A DNA stretch of 64,000 nt from Enterococcus_K sp051713825 (GTDB lineage Bacteria > Bacillota > Bacilli > Lactobacillales > Enterococcaceae). The translations under genes and the position numbers were made by a program. The notes beneath the pieces are model-generated. The model was not told where the DNA came from. It saw only the letters and a list, made by a program, of their open reading frames with translations, and did no database searches. The stretch is from positions 248,001 through 312,000 of the forward strand of contig NZ_JBIOQR010000001.1 in assembly GCF_051713825.1 (NCBI RefSeq). Direction: 5' to 3'. Positions 35,851 to 44,832 of the stretch are shown piece by piece. Each line of letters opens with the position of its first letter. Within the stretch, counting starts at the first letter, position 1.

Positions 35851-37812
35851 TTATTTTTGTCCGTATAGTGACTTGGCTGTACCATACCGCAATTTACCTA
35901 ATGTGCGTTGTAACCATGGGATTACCCAACGGTCTAAACCAACCGCACGCCCAGAGCCATTCATTAAAGCAAAGGCTACGAAGATAAACCAAATATTTAC
36001 CCAATAGAACATACCAGACATACAGAAAGTGATTACTAATACAATCGTTGTCGCACTAGATAACCAAGTAAACAAACCAGCAATTAAAGCTAAAGCTAAA
36101 GCAATTTCAAAGAATACCATGAATTTTTGGAAGAACATTGCCACATCATTGTTTGGCATAATAAACTGCATAATTTTTGTAAACCAATTTGGTGATTTTT
36201 CGATAACGACCATTGGCTGTTCACCATAGGCATAACTTAAACCAAAATGGGCAGCTTGGGCAGCAGCTTCACCTGCACCAGATGTTGCGGCATCAGCGGC
36301 ACCAGAAGCGGCACTTGCAGCATCCGTTGCAGTTGATGCTGCTTCAGATGCGCCAGAAGCGGCATCTGCTACATTGTAACCCCAAGTCCAAGGGAATACG
36401 CTGTCGCCTTTGAACCAAGAACCATCACCAAACCAAGTACTTGGTTTGAATAACTCGCCGTCACCGATAATTTTCTTACCTGATTCAACTAACCAAACCA
36501 ATCCATAGAAGACACGTAATGGAACACTCCATAAGACGTTTCCGTAGCGTGAAGAATGGCCACGAGCGACATTACGATCATCTTTGATATGGAAGAATTC
36601 ATGCATGATATATTGGAACATGTAGTAACCAGAACGAATATCAAAGAAATACTTCAGGTTGACGATGTGTTTCATAACAATAGCTAAGAAGCCACTTAAA
36701 TGAATTTTATCAAATAGATTCGCTACGCCCCATTTAGAACCGACAGAAACCATAAAGCCTTGATAGTTGCTCTTAAATTTATGTTTGTCGCCCCCTTTAA
36801 TAGAAGAAACAATATTTGCAGCTGCGGTATGAGCGGTTTGCTCAGCAGCTTGAACGATTTGCGGAGTTGGTGTATTAGGGAATTCTTCGTAGTACACTAA
36901 ATCTCCAATTACATAAATATTTTTGTCTTCATATCCTTTTGCTTGCATATACTCATTAGCGATTAAACGTTGTCCTCGTGCAGCCTCTAATCCAAAATCA
37001 GCAGCATCCGAAGTAGCTTTTACTCCAGCTGTCCAGATAAGCGTATGAGTAGGAACGCTTGAACCATCTTTTAACTTGATATGATCAGGTGCCACTTCAA
37101 CGATTGGCGAATTAACTAGTAATTTCACATTCTTTTTCTCTAAGTAACGTTCTGCTTTTGCTGCATCGTTACGAGTTAGCATATTAAGAATGGTTGGTAC
37201 AGCTTCAACAACCATTAATGTAAATTCACTAGGATCTAACTTGCTGTCTTTAGCTAAACGGTCTTTCCAGTCGATAAGCTCGCCAATCATTTCAATTCCA
37301 GTGAAGCCAGAACCACAGACAACAAAAGTTAACATTGCTTTACGAACTTCTGGATCAGGTTCAATTGCAGCTTTTGCAACGGTCTCTTCGATGTGTTCAC
37401 GAATCTTAAGCGCATCTTCAAAAGACCAAAGAGTGAAGCCATTTTCTTTTACGCCAGGTGTACCAAAATCATTTGGTTCGCCACCCATACCTAATATTAC
37501 ATGATCAAATGGATATTGCCCATTTTTCGTAGTTACGACTTTGTTTTCTTTGTCTATACCAATCACAGTGTCAGTAACAAGATTCACGTTTTTTTGACGT
37601 GAGAATAAGTGCTGTAAATCATACTGAATGGCAGTGGGCTCAACGCGTCCCCCTGCAATCTCATGTAGTTCAGTCATCATAGTGTGGTAAGAATGACGAT
37701 CAATTAAAGTAATTTGAACATCACTGTCTTTTTTCAGCTTTTTTGCCAAGAATTTCGTTGCTGAAACGCCGGCATACCCTGCACCTACAACGACAATATT
37801 TTGCTTTGTCAT
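35851..37812 (-). CDS. ndh2: Type II NADH dehydrogenase of the EET pathway (Ndh2)
   Basis: Flavoprotein that oxidises NADH and reduces demethylmenaquinone for extracellular electron transfer, 653 residues versus about 400 for ordinary NDH-2. The FAD motif VVVGAGYAGVSATKFL and NADH motif VVCGSGFTGIEMIGEL are followed by YVIGDLVYYEE. After residue 400 comes a membrane part: an amphipathic stretch, an Ala/Ser/Thr-rich linker (coded by 36251-36376), then three to four helices of DoxX-like type. AAGGAG lies upstream of ATG 37812. It is divergent from pplA. Confidence 0.93.
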   Translation of the reverse strand: MTKQNIVVVGAGYAGVSATKFLAKKLKKDSDVQITLIDRHSYHTMMTELHEIAGGRVEPTAIQYDLQHLFSRQKNVNLVTDTVIGIDKENKVVTTKNGQYPFDHVILGMGGEPNDFGTPGVKENGFTLWSFEDALKIREHIEETVAKAAIEPDPEVRKAMLTFVVCGSGFTGIEMIGELIDWKDRLAKDSKLDPSEFTLMVVEAVPTILNMLTRNDAAKAERYLEKKNVKLLVNSPIVEVAPDHIKLKDGSSVPTHTLIWTAGVKATSDAADFGLEAARGQRLIANEYMQAKGYEDKNIYVIGDLVYYEEFPNTPTPQIVQAAEQTAHTAAANIVSSIKGGDKHKFKSNYQGFMVSVGSKWGVANLFDKIHLSGFLAIVMKHIVNLKYFFDIRSGYYMFQYIMHEFFHIKDDRNVARGHSSRYGNVLWSVPLRVFYGLVWLVESGKKIIGDGELFKPSTWFGDGSWFKGDSVFPWTWGYNVADAASGASEAASTATDAASAASGAADAATSGAGEAAAQAAHFGLSYAYGEQPMVVIEKSPNWFTKIMQFIMPNNDVAMFFQKFMVFFEIALALALIAGLFTWLSSATTIVLVITFCMSGMFYWVNIWFIFVAFALMNGSGRAVGLDRWVIPWLQRTLGKLRYGTAKSLYGQK

Positions 37813-37864
37813 TGAAAATCCGCTCCTTAATAGTAAAATAGATAATTATTACACAATCTATTAT

Positions 37865-37893
37865 ATTATATAGAGAGAATAAGATTTTGTCTA
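37865..37893 (-). promoter_or_regulatory. ndh2 promoter
   Basis: On the minus strand TAGACA (37888-37893), 17 bases, TATAAT (37865-37870). Confidence 0.75.
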
Positions 37894-37983
37894 ATGCTTA
37901 CACTCAATTTTCATGAAAAAACGAACATTTATTAATTCTTACTCAGAAACTAATTGAATTTGTGAAGTTTTTTTCATAAATGA

Positions 37984-38040
37984 TTGACTTATTAATCGAA
38001 ATAGTTAAAATGTATATTGTATCACAAACCATTTTTGTGA
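37984..38040 (+). promoter_or_regulatory. pplA promoter and downstream inverted repeat
   Basis: TTGACT (37984-37989), 16 bases, TAAAAT (38006-38011). Just after the expected start lies TCACAAA-CCATT-TTTGTGA (38022-38040), a perfect 7-bp inverted repeat that could be an operator. A TTGTGAA half also occurs upstream near 37960. Confidence 0.65.
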
Positions 38041-38068
38041 AAAAACAAAGGAAAAGGTGGAAGAAAAA

Positions 38069-39007
38069 ATGAAATCAAGAAAATTTGTGACAGGATTCGC
38101 GATGTTGGCGTTATCTGTATTAGTTTTAGGAGCTTGTAGCTCAGATGGCGATAAGAAAGATTCTTCTTCAAGTGAATCATCTGCTGCATCTGCAAGTTCA
38201 GAAAGCTCAGCAACTGAAGCATCTTCTGAGGCTAAAGTTGTCGCTGGCGGGCCTTTACAAGATGGTACGTACAAATTAGAAGAAAAAAATTACTCAAATG
38301 ACTACCGTGCAGTCTTCAGTATTACGGTAAAAGACGGAAAAATCGCTAAATCTGAATATGATAACGTTAATAAAGATGGCAAATCAAAAACAGAAGATGC
38401 TGACTACAACAAGATGATGGACGAAAAAGCGGGGACAAGTCCTGAGAAATTTATTCCTAAGTTTAATGAAGAATTAGAAAAAGCGCAAAGTCCTCAAGGG
38501 ATTGAAGTAGTGACTGGCGCGACTCATTCATTTGAATCATTCCAAAACTATGCGCAACAATTAATCCAAGCAGCTCAAGCTGGCAACACAGAAACAATTG
38601 AAATCGATAATGGTGCGGACTTGAAAGATGGTACGTATACTTTAGAAGAAAAGAACTACTCAAATAATTACCGTGCGAAATTTGTGATGACTGTTGAAGG
38701 CGGAAAAGTAACAAAATCTGAATATGACAACATCGACAAAGATGGTAAATCAAAACAAAAAGATGCTGACTACAACAAAATGATGGGTGATAAAGGAAGC
38801 ACAAATCCTGAAAAATTCATTCCAGAATTGAATGATAATTTTGTCAAAGCAATGAACGGAGAAGAACCTTCACCAGCGAACATCGAAGTCGTAACTGGTG
38901 CAACTCACAGCTCACATTCATTCATTATCTACGCTGAGCAATTAGTAAATGCCGCTGAAAAAGGCGACACTGCGACAATCGAAGTAGATAACATTGTAAC
39001 TGAATAA
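38069..39007 (+). CDS. pplA: PplA, flavinylated extracellular electron-transfer lipoprotein
   Basis: Lipoprotein of 312 residues that carries covalently bound FMN and passes electrons to extracellular acceptors. The signal peptide ends in the lipobox LGAC; a Ser-rich linker follows. Two tandem FMN-binding domains of about 110 residues are clearly duplicated (both contain LEEKNYSN and KSEYDN). Each has the flavin-attachment motif VTGATHS, giving two FMN sites. I chose ATG 38069 with AGGTGG eight bases upstream. ApbE encoded next loads the flavin. A strong terminator makes pplA monocistronic. Confidence 0.95.
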   Translation: MKSRKFVTGFAMLALSVLVLGACSSDGDKKDSSSSESSAASASSESSATEASSEAKVVAGGPLQDGTYKLEEKNYSNDYRAVFSITVKDGKIAKSEYDNVNKDGKSKTEDADYNKMMDEKAGTSPEKFIPKFNEELEKAQSPQGIEVVTGATHSFESFQNYAQQLIQAAQAGNTETIEIDNGADLKDGTYTLEEKNYSNNYRAKFVMTVEGGKVTKSEYDNIDKDGKSKQKDADYNKMMGDKGSTNPEKFIPELNDNFVKAMNGEEPSPANIEVVTGATHSSHSFIIYAEQLVNAAEKGDTATIEVDNIVTE

Positions 39008-39035
39008 TTAGTGAATTAACGAAATAGTTTTCATT

Positions 39036-39073
39036 TCTGTGGCAAAACAATCCTTTTGCCACAGATTTTTTTT
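39036..39073 (+). terminator. Strong terminator after pplA
   Basis: TCTGTGGCAAAA (39036-39047) pairs perfectly with TTTTGCCACAGA (39054-39065), then eight T. Confidence 0.93.
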
Positions 39074-39261
39074 GCAGTTTTTGACAACTGCTGGTAAGGG
39101 AGAGTCCCTATTTATCTGTCTGTTCATTTTGCCTACACTTACTGGTTGTTTTAGAAAACTTTGTGAAATGCTTGGAATCTGTAGTTGTCAGTAAAAATGA
39201 AAGCAAATTTAGAAGTAAGGAAGAGTTTGTGAAAAAATGAGCGTTTATTCGAGTGAAGTAC

Positions 39262-39290
39262 TTTTCAAGTGAAGGAAAACGCGCTATTAT
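39262..39290 (+). promoter_or_regulatory. Possible promoter of apbE-dmkA
   Basis: TTTTCA (39262-39267), 17 bases, TATTAT (39285-39290). The rest of the 39074-39331 gap holds nothing I can identify. Confidence 0.4.
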
Positions 39291-39331
39291 ATAGAAGTTG
39301 TATTGATTTACTTTTTGAAAAGAGGGAATTT

Positions 39332-40417
39332 ATGAAAAAGAAACAGATCGTATACCTATTGTTTGCGATGGTAGCTGTCGTTTTGTTAGCTGCTTGTAGC
39401 CAAGATAAAAAAGAAGCGTCGCCAAAAATCAATAGTGATCCGTATTCAGATGAACAGTTTCTATTAGGGACTTACGTGCGTATTCGCGTATATGATGATG
39501 GAAAAGAAAGCGCGCTGGCACCTGCTTTTAAACGAGTGAAGGAGCTAGGTGATAAGATTACGATTAATCAAACCGGCTCAGAAATAGATGAAATTAATGC
39601 CCAAGCCGGAATCAAACCGGTTAAAGTGACAGAGGATATGTATGGCTTATTGAAACAAGCTTATATGTACAGTGAGGAATCCGATGCAGGGTTTAACATG
39701 ACTATTGGAGCAATTACGCAATTATGGCGCATTGGGTTTGACGATGCTAGAAAACCAGCACAGTCAGAAATAGATGAAGGGTTAAAACATATTGACTATA
39801 GTAAAGTGAAATTTGATGATAAGAACCAAACCGTTTATTTAGAAGAAAAAGGCATGATTATTGATCTGGGTGCTATTGCTAAGGGGTACATTACAGATGA
39901 AGTGGTCAAAGTGTTGAAAAAAGAAGGCGTGACAACCGCGATTATTGATTTGGGTGGGAATGTTTATGTTTTAGGTCATAGTCCTCGAGGCAAGGATGAA
40001 CCTTGGACAGTTGGGATTCAAGATCCAAATTCTCCGAGAGGTTCCGTGTTAGGAAGTATCAAGGAAACTAACAAAACGTTGGTAACTTCAGGAATCTATG
40101 AACGTTATTTGGAAGTTGATGGAAAAAAATATCATCATATCTTCGACTCAAAAACAGGCTATCCCTATGATAATGATGTAGCGAGTGTGACGGTTATTAC
40201 AGATAAATCAATTGATGGCGACGGATTAACAACGGTCATTTTTGATAAAGGGGTCAAAGCTGGATTAGATTATATCGAACAAAAGACCGATAAAGGAACC
40301 AATGCTATTTTTGTGACTAAAGAAGGTAAAGTTTACGTGACGGATGCCATTAAAGATGAGTTCAAGTTAGATGCTAACTCAGATTACACGATGGGTGACC
40401 GTAGCGAGTTGAAATAA
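39332..40417 (+). CDS. apbE: FAD:protein FMN transferase (ApbE/FmnB)
   Basis: Surface lipoprotein, 361 residues, that transfers FMN from FAD to a Thr in target motifs such as the VTGATHS sites of PplA. It has a signal peptide with lipobox LLAAC, and ApbE motifs MTIGAITQLWRIG, DLGAIAKGYITDEV, AIIDLGGNVYVLG and HHIFDSKTGYP. I chose ATG 39332, preceded by AGAGGGA; the open frame extends upstream to 39269 through the promoter. It is co-transcribed with dmkA. Confidence 0.95.
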   Translation: MKKKQIVYLLFAMVAVVLLAACSQDKKEASPKINSDPYSDEQFLLGTYVRIRVYDDGKESALAPAFKRVKELGDKITINQTGSEIDEINAQAGIKPVKVTEDMYGLLKQAYMYSEESDAGFNMTIGAITQLWRIGFDDARKPAQSEIDEGLKHIDYSKVKFDDKNQTVYLEEKGMIIDLGAIAKGYITDEVVKVLKKEGVTTAIIDLGGNVYVLGHSPRGKDEPWTVGIQDPNSPRGSVLGSIKETNKTLVTSGIYERYLEVDGKKYHHIFDSKTGYPYDNDVASVTVITDKSIDGDGLTTVIFDKGVKAGLDYIEQKTDKGTNAIFVTKEGKVYVTDAIKDEFKLDANSDYTMGDRSELK

Positions 40418-40429
40418 AGGGGCGAGAAA

Positions 40430-41386
40430 ATGTCAGTTAAGGTGTTTTTAGAGGTTGTTGAAATTCGGACAAAAGTCGCAAGTGTTTTTCCCTTTGTCGT
40501 GGGCTTACTTTTTTCAATGACCTATTTTAAGCAGGTTCAGTGGGGATATACCGCGCTGTTTTTTATCGGTATGCTTATTTTTGATTTAGCGACAACGGCC
40601 ATCAACAATTATATGGATTTCCAAAAAGCACATTCTGACGTTTATAAATATGAAGAGAACGTCATTGGTCGAGAAAAGATTTCTCCACTGCTCGTTCGTA
40701 ATATGATTATAGGAATGATTCTTTTTGTTCTTTGCATCGGCCTTGTTTTGACTTATCTTACAGGATGGTTATTACTCATTATGGGTGGTGTGTGTTGTTT
40801 TATCGGCATATTCTACACGTTTGGTCCTGTTCCATTGTCAAGAATGCCTTTAGGTGAAATATTCAGTGGTGTGACCATGGGGCTTGGAATCTTTGCTATG
40901 ACGGTTTACTTAAATACAGCTGACAAAAAAATCTTTTATTTGGCTGTTGATTTTGGTACGGGCTTATTCGCTCTACAAGGAAGTATTTGGGCTGTTTTAG
41001 CAGTTTTTGTAGCTTCGTTACCGTTGATTTTTACGATTGCTAATATCATGTTAGCTAACAATCTACGTGACCTGGATCGTGATATTGAAAATCGACGGTA
41101 TACATTGGTTTATTATATTGGTCGGCCACATGGGATCGTGCTGTTTCAATTATTGATGCTAAGCTGCTATTTGATTATGGCGTTGGGCGTTTTGGTGGGA
41201 TTGTACGAATGGCCAATCCTGCTGACCTTCTTGACGTTGCCGAAAATTCTCAAAAACTTGAAAGAGTACAAAGAAGTCTTGCCTCAGCCACGTAGCTTTG
41301 GGTATGCCATCAAAAATATGGTTTTGTTTAATGGTAGTTATGTTGCTGGTTTACTGTTGACCTTTGTTTGGCAAAAAGTAAGGTAA
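40430..41386 (+). CDS. dmkA: Demethylmenaquinone-synthesis prenyltransferase (DmkA, MenA-like)
   Basis: UbiA-family membrane prenyltransferase, 318 residues with eight to nine helices, attaching a polyprenyl chain to 1,4-dihydroxy-2-naphthoate. The two Asp-rich motifs are INNYMDFQKAHSD and ANNLRDLDRDIENRRY. The EET context marks it as the enzyme for the dedicated quinone, together with DmkB. AAAGGGG precedes ATG 40430, twelve bases after apbE. It could also be the cell's only MenA, which the window cannot settle. Confidence 0.9.
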   Translation: MSVKVFLEVVEIRTKVASVFPFVVGLLFSMTYFKQVQWGYTALFFIGMLIFDLATTAINNYMDFQKAHSDVYKYEENVIGREKISPLLVRNMIIGMILFVLCIGLVLTYLTGWLLLIMGGVCCFIGIFYTFGPVPLSRMPLGEIFSGVTMGLGIFAMTVYLNTADKKIFYLAVDFGTGLFALQGSIWAVLAVFVASLPLIFTIANIMLANNLRDLDRDIENRRYTLVYYIGRPHGIVLFQLLMLSCYLIMALGVLVGLYEWPILLTFLTLPKILKNLKEYKEVLPQPRSFGYAIKNMVLFNGSYVAGLLLTFVWQKVR

Positions 41387-41506
41387 AAAGGGTTTAGAAA
41401 ATAAAGCTCAAACGTGCTAAGCTGACCGATAATGAAAGTAATCAAAGTCTAATCTCCAAGATGAATGGCTAGTTTCAAAGGACAGACTTGACTCTATACT
41501 AGTTTC

Positions 41507-41557
41507 AAAAATAGTGTTGGTAGAAGGTTTTCAAATCTTCCACCAACACTATTTTTT
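41507..41557. terminator. Bidirectional terminator between dmkA and birA
   Basis: AAAAATAGTGTTGGT (from 41507) pairs with ACCAACACTATTTTT, extended by GAAG/CTTC around the loop. Confidence 0.88.
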
Positions 41558-42512
41558 ACTGAATCGTTTGTAAGCTTATTTCCCCAGAGGACAGGGTGAT
41601 GGTTTGCTGTCCGACTTGGACGACGAGTTCGCCTAGGTCGGTAATAGCCGTTGCGATGCCTGTATATTTTTGGTCTTTTTGGACGAACGAAACAGTTTTC
41701 CCTAAGACATAGGATTTTTTGCGATAGGTCTCTAAGTAGCTGACATCTGGCAACCGATCTAAATGATAAAAGAATCGTTGCCAAATTTTTGCGATAAGCT
41801 CATTTCGAGTAATCGTTGCTTGTCCATCGGGAAATAGAGACGAAGCTTTTTCTTTTAATTCAGCTGGGAAGTTTTCTTGTGGTAGAGAAAAATTGAGACC
41901 CATACCGATAATAATGTGTGCGATGTGACCACTTTCAAAATCACTGATTGCTTCAGATAAAATCCCACAAATTTTTTTGCCATTTAAATAAATATCATTG
42001 ACCCATTTGATTTCTGTAGAGACTCCCACCAGTGAATCGATGGCTTCTGCAACAGCAACAGCGGCAAGAACGGTGTATTGGGGAAGCTCTTCAAACGAGC
42101 GATTAGGGCTTAAAAGTAAGCTCATGTAAATACCACGTCCTTGTTCAGCGTAAAACGGGCGACCAAAGCGTCCTTTTGGTTGTTCTTGCATATCGGCAAC
42201 AAATAGACTCGGTCCGCGTTGGCCGTCAATTGCGGCATACTTAGCCACCTTCATTGTGGATTCAGAGGTTGATGCAACATCAATAGAAAGTGTAGGTAGC
42301 TGTTGAGAAAGCTCTTCTTTTGAAAGGACATCAGAAGGCAGATAACGATAGCCAATTGCTTGGTGTTCAAAGTGATAGCCTGCTTTCTCTAGTTCCTTTA
42401 TGGCTTTCCAAATAGCCGTTCTAGAGACGCCAAGTTCTTGCGCAATTTTTTCGCCACTTAAAGCAGTGGAGGTCTCTTTTAATAAGGCTAAGACACGATT
42501 TTTAGTTGACAT
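41556..42512 (-). CDS. birA: Biotin-protein ligase / biotin repressor BirA
   Basis: Bifunctional protein, 318 residues, that biotinylates carboxylases and represses biotin genes. The N-terminal helix-turn-helix lies in residues 1-60 (LSGEKIAQELGVSRTAIWKAI). The catalytic core has RGPSLFVADMQEQPKGRFGRPF (biotinoyl-AMP loop) and EIKWVNDIYLNGKKICGILSEA. A short SH3-like C-terminal domain follows. GAGG lies before ATG 42512. It is divergent from the zinc-ribbon gene. Confidence 0.95.
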   Translation of the reverse strand: MSTKNRVLALLKETSTALSGEKIAQELGVSRTAIWKAIKELEKAGYHFEHQAIGYRYLPSDVLSKEELSQQLPTLSIDVASTSESTMKVAKYAAIDGQRGPSLFVADMQEQPKGRFGRPFYAEQGRGIYMSLLLSPNRSFEELPQYTVLAAVAVAEAIDSLVGVSTEIKWVNDIYLNGKKICGILSEAISDFESGHIAHIIIGMGLNFSLPQENFPAELKEKASSLFPDGQATITRNELIAKIWQRFFYHLDRLPDVSYLETYRKKSYVLGKTVSFVQKDQKYTGIATAITDLGELVVQVGQQTITLSSGEISLQTIQ

Positions 42513-42646
42513 TTGGATTCCTCATTTCATTTATTACTTCTAGTGTAGCAAAGATAAAGAGAATTATCAGCAAAGAATACATCCTTGGACGGAGTTTTTT
42601 TTTCTAAGAAAAGGTATAATTAAGTCATAAGAGAGGGGCGATGAAA

Positions 42647-42859
42647 ATGGAGAAAAAACAATATGTTTGTGAGAAATGTGGAAATCAGCATTATATTTCG
42701 GATCAATTTCAAGCGACTGGTGGAAACTTTGCAAAAATCTTTGACGTCCAAAACAAAAAATTTATCACGGTTAGTTGTACGCAGTGTGGCTTTACTGAGT
42801 TATATCAAAGCCGAACAAGTGATGGGTGGAACGTCTTAGACTTTTTAATGGGCGGTTAA
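42647..42859 (+). CDS. Small zinc-ribbon protein (YpzJ/COG3478-like)
   Basis: A 70-residue protein with two CxxC knuckles (VCEKCGNQ and CTQCGFTELYQ) forming one zinc ribbon; it resembles predicted nucleic-acid-binding zinc-ribbon proteins. Function is unknown. ATG 42647 is chosen since AGAGGGG lies eight bases upstream; ATG 42641 is too close. A TATAAT at 42615-42620 is the likely -10. Confidence 0.85.
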   Translation: MEKKQYVCEKCGNQHYISDQFQATGGNFAKIFDVQNKKFITVSCTQCGFTELYQSRTSDGWNVLDFLMGG

Positions 42860-42918
42860 TCCTGACAAATGGACAAAGTGAGGGGAAGAAGCGAGTATCG
42901 CCTCATTTCAAATGAACG

Positions 42919-42984
42919 AAAAGACAGCTTACCTTTTGATAAACAGGGAATTAATTGTTTATCAAATGAGGAGCTGTCTTTTTG
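42919..42984. terminator. Bidirectional terminator with nested stems
   Basis: AAAGACAGCT/AGCTGTCTTT outside and TTGATAAAC/GTTTATCAA inside, between the zinc-ribbon gene and the ABC ATPase. Confidence 0.85.
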
Positions 42985-42985
42985 T

Positions 42986-43789
42986 TTAGACCAAAAGAAG
43001 CTGGTCATCTTTTAGTTCAGCACCACTATTTTTATGGAAAAGTTCCATCAAATGTGGCACAGTTAAATCTTTTTTATCTTCGCCAGAAATATCAACGACA
43101 ATGTTTCCTTGATGCAACATAATCAAACGAGTGCCATAACGAATGGCGTCTTCCATATCGTGAGTAACCATAAAAGCAGTTAGTTTTTGTTCGGTGATTA
43201 GTTGTTCGGTTAACGCCATAACGGTCAAGGATGTTTTGGGATCAAGAGCCGCAGTGTGTTCATCCAAAAGAATTAATTCTGGCCGTTGTAAAGTAGCCAT
43301 GAGTAAAGTAATTGCTTGTCGTTGTCCGCCAGATAATAAGCCAATTTCAGTATGAAGTCGATCTTCTAAGCCGAGATTTAGATGAGCAAGCTGTTCTTTG
43401 AAAAAGCTGCGGTCTTTTTTCTGAACGCCGCTACGAAACCCTCTTCTTTGCCCACGTAACATAGCAAGAGCTAAATTTTCTTCGACTGTCAAACGAACGG
43501 CTGTCCCCATTCGTGGATCTTGGAAGACACGGCTAATATCTTTTGAGCGTTTGGTGACTGATTTTTTTGTAATATCTGTTCCCTGTAAACAGATTTTCCC
43601 TGTAGTAGTTGGGATTGTTCCAGCGATACTATTTAAAAGCGTTGATTTACCCGCACCGTTTCCTCCGATGATTGTCACAAATTCACCGGCTTCAATGGTT
43701 AAATCAATCCCTTTTAATACGTGATTTTCATTGACGGTGTTGGCTTCAAAAATTTGGTGAAGATTTTCAATGGTTAATACAGCGGTCAT
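42986..43789 (-). CDS. ABC transporter ATP-binding protein (TrpZ-like)
   Basis: ATPase of a COG1101-type importer, 267 residues. Walker A is GGNGAGKST, signature LLSGGQRQA, Walker B LILLDEHTAALD, and the H-loop MVTHDMEDAIRYG. The start ATG overlaps the TGA of the permease gene (ATGA), with GGGGAG upstream. The three genes encode a TrpXYZ-type system, considered an amino acid (Trp/aromatic) importer in streptococci and relatives. The substrate here is inferred from family and leader. Confidence 0.92.
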   Translation of the reverse strand: MTAVLTIENLHQIFEANTVNENHVLKGIDLTIEAGEFVTIIGGNGAGKSTLLNSIAGTIPTTTGKICLQGTDITKKSVTKRSKDISRVFQDPRMGTAVRLTVEENLALAMLRGQRRGFRSGVQKKDRSFFKEQLAHLNLGLEDRLHTEIGLLSGGQRQAITLLMATLQRPELILLDEHTAALDPKTSLTVMALTEQLITEQKLTAFMVTHDMEDAIRYGTRLIMLHQGNIVVDISGEDKKDLTVPHLMELFHKNSGAELKDDQLLLV

Positions 43790-44706
43790 TTACTTTTCTC
43801 CCCTTTCGATTTTTCTTGTGTAGCTGGAAGTTTTAGTGAAAGTTTACTGCGAACTTGTGGAAGGGATAAACAAACAACTAAGACAAGTGCTGAAGCTAGT
43901 TTTGAGTAATCAGATGGAATATTCAATTCAAATACTAGAGCCAAAATAAACCGATAGATAATAGCCCCTAAAACAATCGTGAGTAAGCGAATAGGAAGCG
44001 GGCGGTTGCGGAATAAAACTTCAGCGATAATGATAGAAGCCAAGCCGATAACGATTGTTCCAATCCCAGAGTTGACATCAGCAAAGCCGTTATTTTGTGC
44101 CAAAAGAGCACCAGATAAAGAGATACAGCCGTTTGAAATCATATAACCAATCATTTTCATGTTGTCCGTATTGATGCCGTTTGCTTCACTCATTTCTAAA
44201 TTATCTCCAGTTGAACGAATCGCCAGTCCGATTTCGGTTCTGAAAAACAAAACAAGTGCGATGATTACGAAAATGATAATAATTGCAGCGGCGATAATCA
44301 CCGTGTTGATTTTAGAGAGTCCGAGTGGTTGAAGCCAAGAGAAGAAGGTCTTTTGCCCAAGTAAAGATAGGTTAGGGGCATCCATTACACGGCTTGTAAT
44401 CGAGTATAAGCCTGTCATGGTAATGATTCCGGCAAGTAACGCAGGGATTTTTAATTTGGTATGCAAAATGCCAGAAACAAGTCCAGCAACCACACCACCC
44501 AAAAAACCAAGTAGACTTGCTACGATAGGTGACATGCCTTGGGTGATACTGATGGCAGCGATACCAGCGCCTAGAGGGAAGCTACCTTCCGTTGTCAAAT
44601 CAGCAATATCTAAGATTCGGTAAGTTAAAAATACGCCAATAGCCAAAAGCGACCATAATAAGCCTTGCGAGGTTGATGAAACAAATATAGTTAATAGATT
44701 ACTCAT
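43786..44706 (-). CDS. ABC transporter permease (TrpY-like)
   Basis: Membrane subunit of the same importer, 306 residues with eight or more helices, of the BPD_transp_2 type found with COG2984 binding proteins. LTYRILDIADLTTEGSFPLGAG near the N-terminus is characteristic. I chose ATG 44706 with GGAAG ten bases upstream; the open frame reaches TTG 44727, but that codon overlaps the ribosome site. It lies between the binding protein and the ATPase. Confidence 0.92.
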   Translation of the reverse strand: MSNLLTIFVSSTSQGLLWSLLAIGVFLTYRILDIADLTTEGSFPLGAGIAAISITQGMSPIVASLLGFLGGVVAGLVSGILHTKLKIPALLAGIITMTGLYSITSRVMDAPNLSLLGQKTFFSWLQPLGLSKINTVIIAAAIIIIFVIIALVLFFRTEIGLAIRSTGDNLEMSEANGINTDNMKMIGYMISNGCISLSGALLAQNNGFADVNSGIGTIVIGLASIIIAEVLFRNRPLPIRLLTIVLGAIIYRFILALVFELNIPSDYSKLASALVLVVCLSLPQVRSKLSLKLPATQEKSKGEKSK

Positions 44707-44775
44707 AAAAGTATGTCTTCCTTTCAAATAGAAAAAGTGGCGCGTGTTTTTTTATTGCATTAGTTTCACGCACCG

Positions 44776-44815
44776 TTTTTCAGACCTCTTATTGATCTAA
44801 ACGAGGCCTGAAAAA
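44776..44815 (-). other. Stem-loop between binding protein and permease genes
   Basis: TTTTTCAG plus CCTC pairs with GAGG plus CTGAAAAA (one mismatch). There is no downstream T-run on the minus strand. It is of the type that stabilises the upstream binding-protein mRNA. Confidence 0.55.
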
Positions 44816-44832
44816 GAGTCGCACGTGTTTAT

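Noticed and set aside
37961..37980. Rex operator upstream of pplA
   Set aside because: The TTGTGAA half is followed by TTCATAA at a spacing two bases too long, with one mismatch.
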